Of a stretch of DNA of 59,661 nt, positions 42,292 through 49,092 are shown in pieces (positions within the stretch are counted from its first letter, which is position 1; each line of letters begins with the position of its first letter). Location: the NCBI GenBank assembly GCA_944368215.1, contig CALVWX010000010.1, forward strand, positions 1 to 59,661, written 5' to 3'. Source of the DNA: an uncultured Clostridia bacterium (GTDB taxonomy: Bacteria; Bacillota; Clostridia; Christensenellales; Borkfalkiaceae). The translations under genes were made by a program, and so were the position numbers. Below the pieces are notes generated by a model. That model had not been told where the DNA came from and did not search any database. It worked only from the letters and a program-made list of their open reading frames with translations.

Positions 42292-42364
42292 CAGCCCGAA
42301 GCGGAGAAATCTGTCGGTAAAGCAGAGTAAGAGGTTTTCGACAGTACTTTGCAGACAAAATAAG

Positions 42365-42393
42365 TTGATTATAAAAATAAGCGGTAGTATAAT
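42365..42393 (+). promoter_or_regulatory. promoter of the MATE gene, 7 nt from its start codon
   Basis: TTGATT (42,365-42,370), a 17-nt spacer, TATAAT (42,388-42,393). The predicted +1 falls on or next to the ATG at 42,401. Confidence 0.78.
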
Positions 42394-42400
42394 AGCTGTT

Positions 42401-43810
42401 ATGAAAGAGCAATCTATGGGAAGCGACAAAATCTGGAAGCTGTGCCTTAAGATGGGCGTGCCGTGCGTGTTCGCGCAGGTTGTAAATCTGCTTTACAACA
42501 TAGTCGACCGCATTTACATAGGCAACATGCCGGGAACGGGTGCGGCGGCGCTCGGCGGGCTCGGGCTGTGTGCGCCGATACTCACGCTCATTGCGGCGTT
42601 TTCGTCGTTCGTCTCGGGCGGCGGCGCTCCTCTCGCGGCAAAAGCTTTGGGCGAGGGTAATGAGGACAGAGCCCGCAAAATCCTCAACAACGGCTTTTTG
42701 CTGCTCGTTTTCTTTTCGGTAACGCTCGGACTTATCGCATATTTCTGCGCCGAACCGTTGCTGTATCTGATAGGCGCGGGCGAAAGCAATTTCGGCTACG
42801 CCTACGACTATTTAAGCGTATACCTCATCGGCACGCTGTTCGTCCAGCTCGCCACGGGGCTCAACACCTTCCTCACGGCGCAGGGCAAAAGCACAACGGC
42901 AATGCTGTCGGTGCTCATCGGCGCAATACTCAATATCGCGCTTGATCCGCTGTTTATCTTCACTTTCGGCATGGGCGTCAGCGGCGCGGCCATAGCTACG
43001 GTTATAAGCCAGTGTGCCAGCGCATGCTTTGTCGTCGGTGCGCTTTTAAGCCGCAAACTGACGGTGCGCCTCAACTTTAAGGTCATGCGCCCCGATATCA
43101 GGATAATCGGCAACATCGCCGCGCTCGGCGTGGCGTCCTTCGTCATGTCGGCCACCGAATCGGTAATAGGCTTCGTGCTCAACGGCAGGCTCAAATTCTA
43201 CGGCGACAAAACTCAAGCAGGCGGCGATACTTACGTGTCCGTGCTCGCCGTTCTGCAGAGCGCCATGATGTTGATAACTACGCCCATCACGGGCTTCACT
43301 CAGGGCGTTACCCCCATACTATCCTTTAATTACGGAGCAAAACACAAGGCGCGGCTTAAAAAATGTTACTTCTTTACGCTGGCCGTATGCTTCGGCTGGT
43401 GTTCCCTCCTCGCCATATTCATGATGTGCGCGCCGAGGCTGATAGGCGCAATGTTCACGCAGGACGAAGTCGTGCTCGCGCTCACTGCGCAGTACCTGCC
43501 GGTTTTCGTCGCGGGCATGCTCATATTCGGTATACAGCGTGCCTGCCAGACGACCTTTGTCGCCATAACTCAGGCGGGCATAAGTCTGTTTATCGCAATC
43601 TTACGCAAAATAATACTGCTCGTTCCGCTGGCATTTCTTCTGCCTATGGCGATGGGGGTGGGCGGCGTATACTGGGCCGAATGTATTGCCGATGCCACCG
43701 CGGCCGTAATATGCGGCACGATATTCTTCTTCAGGTTCCGCTCCATTTTAAAGAAAATAGGCGACCCCGAAGAGCATGAGCCCGTCGTCCTTTCGCAGGG
43801 CGTTGAATAA
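42401..43810 (+). CDS. MATE-family multidrug efflux transporter
   Basis: 469 residues with 12 membrane helices in two similar halves. MATE signatures: NLLYNIVDRIYIGNMPGTGA with the NorM/DinF pattern, GGAPLAAKALGEGNEDRA, AILNIALDPLFIFTFGMGVSGAAIATVISQ in the first half, and PVFVAGMLIFGIQRACQTTF in the second. It exports cationic drugs in exchange for Na+ or H+. No Shine-Dalgarno is visible before the ATG at 42,401 and the promoter is too close for a leader; the alternative is ATG 42,416. Confidence 0.92.
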   Translation: MKEQSMGSDKIWKLCLKMGVPCVFAQVVNLLYNIVDRIYIGNMPGTGAAALGGLGLCAPILTLIAAFSSFVSGGGAPLAAKALGEGNEDRARKILNNGFLLLVFFSVTLGLIAYFCAEPLLYLIGAGESNFGYAYDYLSVYLIGTLFVQLATGLNTFLTAQGKSTTAMLSVLIGAILNIALDPLFIFTFGMGVSGAAIATVISQCASACFVVGALLSRKLTVRLNFKVMRPDIRIIGNIAALGVASFVMSATESVIGFVLNGRLKFYGDKTQAGGDTYVSVLAVLQSAMMLITTPITGFTQGVTPILSFNYGAKHKARLKKCYFFTLAVCFGWCSLLAIFMMCAPRLIGAMFTQDEVVLALTAQYLPVFVAGMLIFGIQRACQTTFVAITQAGISLFIAILRKIILLVPLAFLLPMAMGVGGVYWAECIADATAAVICGTIFFFRFRSILKKIGDPEEHEPVVLSQGVE

Positions 43811-43857
43811 AACATATTCTATGGTCAATTAATAATTTTAACGGTAAATAACATACA

Positions 43858-43896
43858 TGTAAGCGCGCCTGCGGAAAATCCGCAGGCGCGCTTACA
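43858..43896. terminator. 18-bp hairpin between convergent MATE and kinase genes
   Basis: TGTAAGCGCGCCTGCGGA (43,858-43,875) pairs with its complement (43,879-43,896) around AAA. No strong U-run on either side. Confidence 0.68.
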
Positions 43897-44029
43897 ATCA
43901 TAAGGAGGAAATTATATCCCCGAAAAATGCGGGGATGCACGGCATTCGGCCGCAAATGGTCTTAAAATTTGCGTTGGTTGCGGCATATGCATGGGGCAAT
44001 ATCCTTAAATGCCGCGCCGCGCAAAGCTT

Positions 44030-45073
44030 TTACCTTCTTATTTCGTAATTCATGTTCATGAGGTTTATTATCGATTCTTCGTCGTCGGTTATGTTGAAGT
44101 CGCCGTGCATGGTGTGCTTGATTACCGACGAAGCCACGCCGAAGTTTACAATGTCTTCGGGCTGGAACTGCCTCATCATGGCGTAAATTATGCCGCTGGC
44201 GAACGCGTCGCCGCCGCCCACGCGGTCGAGAATGTTGAAGCGGAAGGTGCGGCTTTCGTAAGTTTCTCCGTCGTACCAAAGGAAGGCCTTAAGGCTGTTT
44301 TCGCTGCCAGAGTGCACATAGCGCACGTGCCTGCCTATTGCCTTGAAGTTGTACCTCTTTGCCAGTTCGCGGAAAATTCTGTCCTGCTCCTTGTACGAAG
44401 GGTTCATGGAAAGGCCGTCTTTAAGGTCCTTGCCGTCGGGTCCGGGCAGGTTGATGGGCTCTATGCCGAACAGAACGTCAACGTAGGGCAGATATTCGGT
44501 TATGCAGTCGCGCGCTTCCTGCCAGCCCCACAGTGCAGAGCGGTAGTTGCAGTCGAACGAAACAGTCATGCCCAGCTCTTTTGCCGCCTTCAAGGCGTAC
44601 ATCATCAGGTCGCGGCAGTTGTGCGAAAGCGCGGGCGTAATTCCAGAAAGGTGCAGCCACGTAAAGCCTTCAAGCTTCTTCTTCCAGTCTATGGTGGAAT
44701 AGTCGAATTTTGCGAATGCCGAGTCCTTGCGGTCGTAGGTGACTTTGCTCGCCCTCACGCCGAAGCCTTCTTCAAGGAAATATATGCCCATTCTGTCGCC
44801 CGAAACATACACGCATGGCGAGCAGTGCACGTCGTTGGTGCGTATGTATCTTATGGCGGCCTTGCCTATAGAAGAATCGGGCACTACCGTAAAATACGAT
44901 GCGTCCACGCCGAGGTTTGCGAGCGAGACGGCTATATTTGCCTCCGCGCCGCCGAAAGTTATATTGAACTGGTTGGCACTGCGGATTTTTTCGTTGTTGG
45001 GAGGCGAAAGGCGGAGAAGAAGTTCGCCCATGCTGATGAATTTTATATCTTTGATGTTGTCCTTGTTATTCAT
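44030..45073 (-). CDS. kdgK: PfkB-family sugar kinase, probable 2-dehydro-3-deoxygluconokinase
   Basis: 347 residues, ribokinase fold. The N-terminal FISMGELLLRLSP and FGGAEANIAVSLANLG are typical of KDG kinases, as is DVLFGIEPINL in the middle; the C-terminal catalytic loop is DRVGGGDAFASGI with the Asp base. It would phosphorylate KDG for the lower pectin/uronate pathway; no uronate genes are adjacent, so fructokinase-like activity is possible. GGAGAGG precedes the ATG at 45,071-45,073. Confidence 0.82.
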   Translation of the reverse strand: MNNKDNIKDIKFISMGELLLRLSPPNNEKIRSANQFNITFGGAEANIAVSLANLGVDASYFTVVPDSSIGKAAIRYIRTNDVHCSPCVYVSGDRMGIYFLEEGFGVRASKVTYDRKDSAFAKFDYSTIDWKKKLEGFTWLHLSGITPALSHNCRDLMMYALKAAKELGMTVSFDCNYRSALWGWQEARDCITEYLPYVDVLFGIEPINLPGPDGKDLKDGLSMNPSYKEQDRIFRELAKRYNFKAIGRHVRYVHSGSENSLKAFLWYDGETYESRTFRFNILDRVGGGDAFASGIIYAMMRQFQPEDIVNFGVASSVIKHTMHGDFNITDDEESIINLMNMNYEIRR

Positions 45074-45153
45074 AGACCTCTCCGTAAAAATTATTTCTGA
45101 ATATATTATATCATCAAAATCGGCGTTTGTACATACCAAATTAAAAAATAGTA

Positions 45154-45182
45154 TTGATTTTTTTGTACGGAAGGTTTATCAT
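45154..45182 (+). promoter_or_regulatory. promoter 6 nt ahead of the 94-residue protein gene
   Basis: TTGATT (45,154-45,159), a 17-nt spacer, TATCAT (45,177-45,182). The predicted +1 is the ATG at 45,189. Confidence 0.6.
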
Positions 45183-45188
45183 ATTGTC

Positions 45189-45473
45189 ATGAGACTTAAT
45201 GTTAAAGTAATCTCTTCGGCATACGACGAAGATTACGGCGGCGAACAGACACTACCCGCCGAGCGGGGGGAATTTCTGCTCGACGATATTTTCCGCCTGC
45301 CTTTTTTCAGAATTATAATAGATGAGGTTATCGGCGGCGCCGTCTGCTTCCGCCTGATGGAGGGAGCTGTGGCGCATTATTATGTGCTTGAGCGCGAGGG
45401 GCAGACGGCCTCGTTCGAACGCCAGACTTCCATAGGTTCTGACGAATTTACTTTTACGCTTGCGGGGGATTGA
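45189..45473 (+). CDS. conserved-looking small acidic protein, unknown
   Basis: 94 residues with no signal peptide or membrane helix; alternating beta-like segments (RLNVKVISSAY, FFRIIIDEVIGGAVCFRLMEG, VAHYYVLEREGQTASFERQT). No family recognised. Its TGA is directly followed by the ATG of the dehydrogenase gene, so it is probably translated and functionally tied to that enzyme. It lacks a Shine-Dalgarno and appears leaderless. Confidence 0.65.
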   Translation: MRLNVKVISSAYDEDYGGEQTLPAERGEFLLDDIFRLPFFRIIIDEVIGGAVCFRLMEGAVAHYYVLEREGQTASFERQTSIGSDEFTFTLAGD

Positions 45474-46424
45474 ATGAAAATAGTTTCTGTGGATTTATGC
45501 ACCCTTTCGGCTGGGGATATAGATTTTTCCTCGCTTGAAAAACTCGGCGACGTCACCTATTACGACGTGCTCGCCCCGGGCGGACTTGCGCGTGCCGCCG
45601 CCGAGGCCGAAGCCCTCCTCGTCAATAAAGCAAGGGTCGATTCGGCCCTTCTTTCCGCGTGCCCGAAACTCAGGTTCGTCGGCACATATGCCACGGGCTA
45701 CAACAATATCGACCTTTCCGCCTGCGCCGCGCGCGGCATAACCGTATGCAACGTGCCGAACTATTCCACGCACGCCGTAAGCCAGCACGTGTTTGCGCTT
45801 TTGCTGTGTTTCTGCGGCGCAATAGATAAATATACGGCGTCCGTATTCAAGGGCGAGTGGAAGAGGGCCAAAACTTTTTCGTATATGCCGTGGAGAACGC
45901 GCGAGGTATACGGCAAAACCTTCGGCGTCTACGGTTACGGCAATATCGGCCGCGCCGTCGCGCGCATTGCCGAAGCCTTGGGCATGAAGGTGATAGTCTG
46001 CACGCGCACCCGCCCCGACGATTGCCCGTACGAGCTCGTTTCCCCCGACGAAATTTTCGCCCGCAGCGATATTTTGTCCTTCCATTGTCCGCTCACGGAG
46101 CAGACTAAAAACCTCGTCAATGCGCGCACTCTCGCGCTGATGAAGGAGGACGCGATATTAATCAACACGGCGCGCGGCGGCATAATAGATGAAACCGCCC
46201 TCGCCGCAGCGCTCAATTCGGGACGGATTGCCGGGGCCTGTCTCGATGTGCTCGCCGCCGAGCCCATGGCAAAGGACTGCCCGCTGTTCAGGGCAAAACA
46301 CGCGCTGATAACTCCGCACGTGGCATGGGTGCCGCACGAAACGCGACAGCGCCTCGTAGAGGCCGTGGCCGAAAATTTAAAATGCTTTATCGAAGGCCGC
46401 CCCGTAAACGTTGTAAGGGAATAA
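45474..46424 (+). CDS. D-isomer-specific 2-hydroxyacid dehydrogenase
   Basis: 316 residues. The NAD-binding fold has VYGYGNIGRAVARIAEALG followed by TRTRP, a pattern compatible with NADP preference (Arg after the second strand). The catalytic residues are in INTARGGIIDE (Arg), the Glu in LDVLAAEP and the His in HVAWVPHETR. The N-terminal half has the substrate-domain YATGYNNIDLSACAARGI. It reduces 2-keto acids (hydroxypyruvate/glycerate or similar). It immediately follows the 94-residue unknown, with no spacing. Confidence 0.9.
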   Translation: MKIVSVDLCTLSAGDIDFSSLEKLGDVTYYDVLAPGGLARAAAEAEALLVNKARVDSALLSACPKLRFVGTYATGYNNIDLSACAARGITVCNVPNYSTHAVSQHVFALLLCFCGAIDKYTASVFKGEWKRAKTFSYMPWRTREVYGKTFGVYGYGNIGRAVARIAEALGMKVIVCTRTRPDDCPYELVSPDEIFARSDILSFHCPLTEQTKNLVNARTLALMKEDAILINTARGGIIDETALAAALNSGRIAGACLDVLAAEPMAKDCPLFRAKHALITPHVAWVPHETRQRLVEAVAENLKCFIEGRPVNVVRE

Positions 46425-46470
46425 AACCGTGGGCAAGGCGGAGTGTATAATTGTTTGATGAGTAATAAGT

Positions 46471-46507
46471 AGCGGGCGCACGGAATTTCCGTGCGCCCGC
46501 TATTTTG
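46471..46507. terminator. terminator after the hydroxyacid dehydrogenase
   Basis: AGCGGGCGCACGGAA (46,471-46,485) pairs with TTCCGTGCGCCCGCT (46,487-46,501), followed by ATTTTG. A fragment of the TGTCAT repeat family (GTCATTCAGAGCGGGG) lies downstream near 46,542. Confidence 0.88.
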
Positions 46508-46614
46508 TGGACCAAGAAGCCGCGCGGTCGATAATGAAAGTTTGTCATTCAGAGCGGGGCCGAGGATTCTGTATGTAGTGTTCGGCCTATGGGGATTGAG
46601 CCTGCCGTAAAACT

Positions 46615-47133
46615 TCACTTTATATAATAAACGTAATTATTTTTGCGGGGCTTGGCCTCTTTCTGCTCGTCGGGGTAGCCTATTATGCAGTTGCCTATGC
46701 CCTCGTAGTCGCCTTCGACGCCCAGTTTTTTCAAAAGAGCCTTGCCTTCTTCGCTTTCAAAAGTCTCCTTTGCCCGGTGAATCCAGCAGCTGCCGAGGCC
46801 CAAAGCGTGCGCGGCATTCATAAGGTTGCCCATAACCAGCGTTCCGTCGTAGATGTGCGTGGGCACGTTTTTGTCGGCCAGCACCACGAGAACTGCGGGC
46901 GCGCCGTAAAATGGGTCGCCGTCCCTGCCCATGATTTTTGCGTTTATGGCCGAAAGTTCGTCGCGCACGGCCTTGTCCGTCACGGCGATGATTATAGGCG
47001 ACTGTCTCCCCATGCCTGTCGGGGCGTAAGTGCCCGCCTTTATAACTTCTGCTAAAAGTTCCGTAGGGATAGGGTCGGATTTGTATTTTCTTATGCTTCT
47101 GCGCGTTATCATGTTTTCAATAATGTCGTTCAT
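46615..47133 (-). CDS. nitroreductase-family FMN oxidoreductase
   Basis: 172 residues. FMN-binding sequence TRRSIRKYKSDPIP at the start, YAPTGMGRQSPIIIAV (phosphate-side loop), the dimer core NLMNAAHALGLGSCWIH and a C-terminal GNCIIGYPDEQKEAKPRK. It belongs to the short single-domain nitroreductases that reduce nitro compounds, quinones or flavins with NAD(P)H. GAGGTG precedes the ATG at 47,131-47,133. Monocistronic; it diverges from the micro-ORF transcript. Confidence 0.9.
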   Translation of the reverse strand: MNDIIENMITRRSIRKYKSDPIPTELLAEVIKAGTYAPTGMGRQSPIIIAVTDKAVRDELSAINAKIMGRDGDPFYGAPAVLVVLADKNVPTHIYDGTLVMGNLMNAAHALGLGSCWIHRAKETFESEEGKALLKKLGVEGDYEGIGNCIIGYPDEQKEAKPRKNNYVYYIK

Positions 47134-47250
47134 GTTGCACCTCACGTAATTTTATTTAATAATATTATACCGCACCTGTCAAGCCCCGTGCACGGTTTCG
47201 GGGAATAAAAATCTCCATAAAATTTTCACAAAAAATTTTAAAAAAAGGTA

Positions 47251-47278
47251 TTGACATCCCAAAAATATATGCTATACT
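47251..47278 (+). promoter_or_regulatory. sigma-A promoter of the micro-ORF/structured RNA transcript
   Basis: TTGACA (47,251-47,256), a 16-nt spacer, TATACT (47,273-47,278). It points into 750 nt with no ordinary gene. Confidence 0.75.
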
Positions 47279-47347
47279 TAAAGTACAAAAAGAAAATAAC
47301 TTACAAAAAATGTTAGCGCGCAACATTAATCAGGAGAGTAAGCTATA

Positions 47348-47362
47348 ATGAAATACAAGTAG
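47348..47362 (+). CDS. minimal ORF MKYK ahead of the modules
   Basis: ATG-AAA-TAC-AAG-TAG, with AGGAGAG at 47,332-47,338 about 9 nt upstream. Four codons only; it may be chance or a start-stop regulatory element. Confidence 0.3.
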   Translation: MKYK

Positions 47363-47462
47363 CCGCGAAAGCGGGTCAAGGTTTTATAATTTGAGCGGAC
47401 AGCTATAGCGACCGCCCGTATGAGATAGATTTACCGAAGTAATGCAAAGGAGGTACTCTTAA

Positions 47463-47516
47463 ATGATTATGATAAGAGCAGTTTTCTTAAGCGTTGCCCG
47501 GGCAACAGAAATCTAA
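47463..47516 (+). CDS. micro-ORF 1, 17 residues (MIMIRAVFLSVARATEI)
   Basis: AAAGGAGGT (47,447-47,453... spacing 10) precedes the ATG. Starting at its third codon (ATG 47,469) it becomes a 15-mer, MIRAVFLSVARATEI, identical at 10 of 15 positions to micro-ORF 2. The codon differences are single substitutions without indels, three of them silent. The hairpin GTTGC-CCGG-GCAAC lies in the coding part. Confidence 0.5.
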   Translation: MIMIRAVFLSVARATEI

Positions 47517-47577
47517 TTGTTTGCAGTCTAACTCAAAAAAATAAAAAATCCGGGCTAATGCAAGGAGGTACTCAAAT

Positions 47578-47625
47578 ATGATAAGAGCAGTAATCTCAGG
47601 CGTTGCCGGGGCAACGGTAATTTAA
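47578..47625 (+). CDS. micro-ORF 2, 15 residues (MIRAVISGVAGATVI)
   Basis: AAGGAGGT at 47,562-47,569, 9 nt before the ATG. A small apolar peptide with one Arg. It contains the hairpin CGTTGC-CGGG-GCAACG. It lies 115 nt after micro-ORF 1 with the same upstream block AATGCAAGGAGGTAC. Confidence 0.55.
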   Translation: MIRAVISGVAGATVI

Positions 47626-47680
47626 CATCCGAAAAATTAAAGACATTTAATTCCGGCCGAATGTGAGGAGGTACGCGGTT

Positions 47681-47728
47681 ATGACAAGAGCGATACTTTC
47701 AAGAGCACTCGAAACAAAAGGAAGGTAA
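47681..47728 (+). CDS. micro-ORF 3, 15 residues (MTRAILSRALETKGR)
   Basis: GAGGAGGT at 47,665-47,672, 9 nt before the ATG, in the block AATGTGAGGAGGTAC. It keeps M-x-R-A-(V/I) and the 15-codon length but is basic at the C-terminus and lacks the GTTGC hairpin. It lies 103 nt after micro-ORF 2. Confidence 0.5.
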   Translation: MTRAILSRALETKGR

Positions 47729-47989
47729 AGTCCAATGTACAACTTTAAGTACAGAGGTTCAAATTCGTAAATACGGTTTTAATTTCGCAGTACGACCTGC
47801 AAGTACCCGTTGAAGGACAATTAACTGCAATGTTGCAAGTGGTACCAACAATATTGCGGGCTGTCCCGGACGAGAGAAAACGCACTACTGCAAGGGAACA
47901 ATACCCCCGACGGCTTATTGTATAAGTAACTGTTCAGGCGAGGCGAACCTCTAAAGAAATTAAAATTGAATAATAAATTTGCTAACACT

Positions 47990-48029
47990 CCCCGCGGCGA
48001 CGTACTGCCGCGGGGTTAAACGTTTTTTT
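47990..48029 (+). terminator. terminator of the micro-ORF transcript
   Basis: CCCCGCGGC (47,990-47,998) pairs with GCCGCGGGG (48,007-48,015), followed by TTAAACGTTTTTTT. Confidence 0.88.
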
Positions 48030-48151
48030 GTGTTCAACGGCGCATATATGCGGGGCAACCGGCATTTACTTGGCATAAGTGTGCGCATCCGCCCGCGTGC
48101 CGATAATGTGTGCATAGTCGTTCGGGCGGGTAAAATTTAATTAGTACAAAA

Positions 48152-48192
48152 AGCCTGCGCGGCGGCCGCAATTTGCGGCCGCCGCGCAGGCT
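48152..48192. terminator. terminator of the 77-residue hypothetical protein gene
   Basis: AGCCTGCGCGGCGGCCGC (48,152-48,169) and its perfect complement (48,175-48,192) around AATTT; on the minus strand it is followed by TTTTTGTAC. Confidence 0.88.
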
Positions 48193-48204
48193 CCAGTCCG
48201 TCAA

Positions 48205-48438
48205 TCAGTGGGACAAAATCCAGTCCTTGACGCGGGAGTGTTCCAAGGGAACGATGTCTTCGTAAGGGTACTTTGAATTTTTTCCGCCGTTGGTGTAGAT
48301 GAAGTATTCGCCTTTCCCCGTAATGTACAGCGTTTCCTCGTACCCGTTGTCGGCGCCGTAGGCGCCGTAAGTAAATTTTTTGTCGATTGTCGAAGTTGCG
48401 GTATCGTAGACGATTCCGTTTACTTCCTTGCGCATCAT
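48205..48438 (-). CDS. small hypothetical protein
   Basis: 77 residues (MMRKEVNGIVYDTATSTIDK..) rich in Tyr, Gly and Lys: YGAYGADNGYEETLYIT, then EYFIYTNGGKNSKYPYED. No membrane helix or signal. The pattern (IVYDT..TYIT..GEYFIY..GG..S) resembles small phage- or plasmid-type proteins of gut Clostridia, but I do not recognise the family. GGGAGG lies 6 nt before the second in-frame ATG (48,438); the ATG two codons earlier is too close to it. Confidence 0.65.
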   Translation of the reverse strand: MMRKEVNGIVYDTATSTIDKKFTYGAYGADNGYEETLYITGKGEYFIYTNGGKNSKYPYEDIVPLEHSRVKDWILSH

Positions 48439-48616
48439 TTTCATCCTCCCGACGTATAATCGTCAAACTCAAGTTTAACACCCTCGGCCGCTTTAGTCAA
48501 TTTTTTTACAATCACGTTGCGTCTGCCCATATTTTATTATAAAATAAAACATTTTATGTTACTTTTTAAAGCATTATATGCACGTATTTCTTAGAAAAAA
48601 TGTCAAGCGAAATTGC

Positions 48617-48645
48617 TTGACAGTGTCGCGGACATTTTGTATAAT
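48617..48645 (+). promoter_or_regulatory. perfect consensus promoter of ylxM-ffh
   Basis: TTGACA (48,617-48,622), a 17-nt spacer, TATAAT (48,640-48,645). The ATG of ylxM is only 12 nt after the -10 box, giving a leader of about 5 nt without a Shine-Dalgarno. Confidence 0.88.
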
Positions 48646-48657
48646 GGTTTGCGTAAT

Positions 48658-49092
48658 ATGAACAAACTCGAGTTTATGCGCCTGTGGGATTTGTACAGCG
48701 GATTGCTGACGCCCACCCAGCAGGAGATGACGGATTTATATTTCAATCTCGACCTGACCGTTTCGGAAATCGCCGAACAGAAGGGCGTCTCCCGTCAGGC
48801 CGTGTCGGAGTGCCTTTCGCAGTGCAAAAAGCAGCTCGAAGGTTACGAAAACACTCTTCATCACTCGCAAATGCTCACCGAAGGCGACATGAGAATGTCG
48901 TTCGTGTTGACAAAGGCTGCCCGGTGGGCGGATGAATTTTTGCGGTTGCACCCCGAATATGCCGCAGATATCGATAAACTCAACCAAATTTTAGACAGCG
49001 ATTATCAGTTAGACAGCGATTATCAGGAAGAAATTTCCCGGGCGCTCAAGGTCAATCCATGGCATTATTCTCATCTTTATCCGAAAGATTAA
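48658..49092 (+). CDS. ylxM: YlxM-family SRP-associated DNA-binding protein (UPF0122)
   Basis: 144 residues. The N-terminal sigma-70 region-4-like HTH reads LYSGLLTPTQQEMTDLYFNLDLTVSEIAEQKGVSRQAVSECLSQ, then KKQLEGYENTL as in YlxM. The C-terminal 60 residues are extra compared with the usual 105-110-residue protein and include a short repeat DSDYQLDSDYQ. YlxM stimulates the SRP GTPases in streptococci. It overlaps ffh by 34 nt, a tight coupling. Apparently near-leaderless. Confidence 0.9.
   Translation: MNKLEFMRLWDLYSGLLTPTQQEMTDLYFNLDLTVSEIAEQKGVSRQAVSECLSQCKKQLEGYENTLHHSQMLTEGDMRMSFVLTKAARWADEFLRLHPEYAADIDKLNQILDSDYQLDSDYQEEISRALKVNPWHYSHLYPKD

Larger units (their letters stand above)
47285..48029 (+). 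ncRNA. ~745-nt structured transcript with three tandem micro-ORF modules, unrecognised
   Basis: Bounded by a promoter and an intrinsic terminator and AT-richer than its neighbours. 5' part: the hairpin CCGC-GAAA-GCGG with a GNRA loop (47,363-47,374), then GCGG..CCGC enclosing GCTATAGC. Middle: three modules AATGYRAGGAGGTAC-N5-7-ATG (47,441-47,728) encoding 15-residue peptides; modules 1 and 2 keep a GTTGC..GCAAC hairpin. 3' part (47,730-47,985): no ORF, but several paired segments, such as GTAC..GTAC and GCAATGTTG with CAACAATATTGC. It does not match what I know of tmRNA, RNase P, SRP, 6S, OLE or riboswitches. Confidence 0.6.

Noticed and set aside
44009-45100. 363-codon open frame opposite kdgK
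   Set aside because: It is the antisense shadow of a clear PfkB kinase; codon bias of the GC-rich gene keeps the opposite frame open.
47740-47770. T-arm-like GGTTCAAATTC suggesting a tRNA or tmRNA end
   Set aside because: The flanks cannot form a 5-bp T-stem, there is no acceptor stem or CCA, and no tmRNA tag sequence is present.
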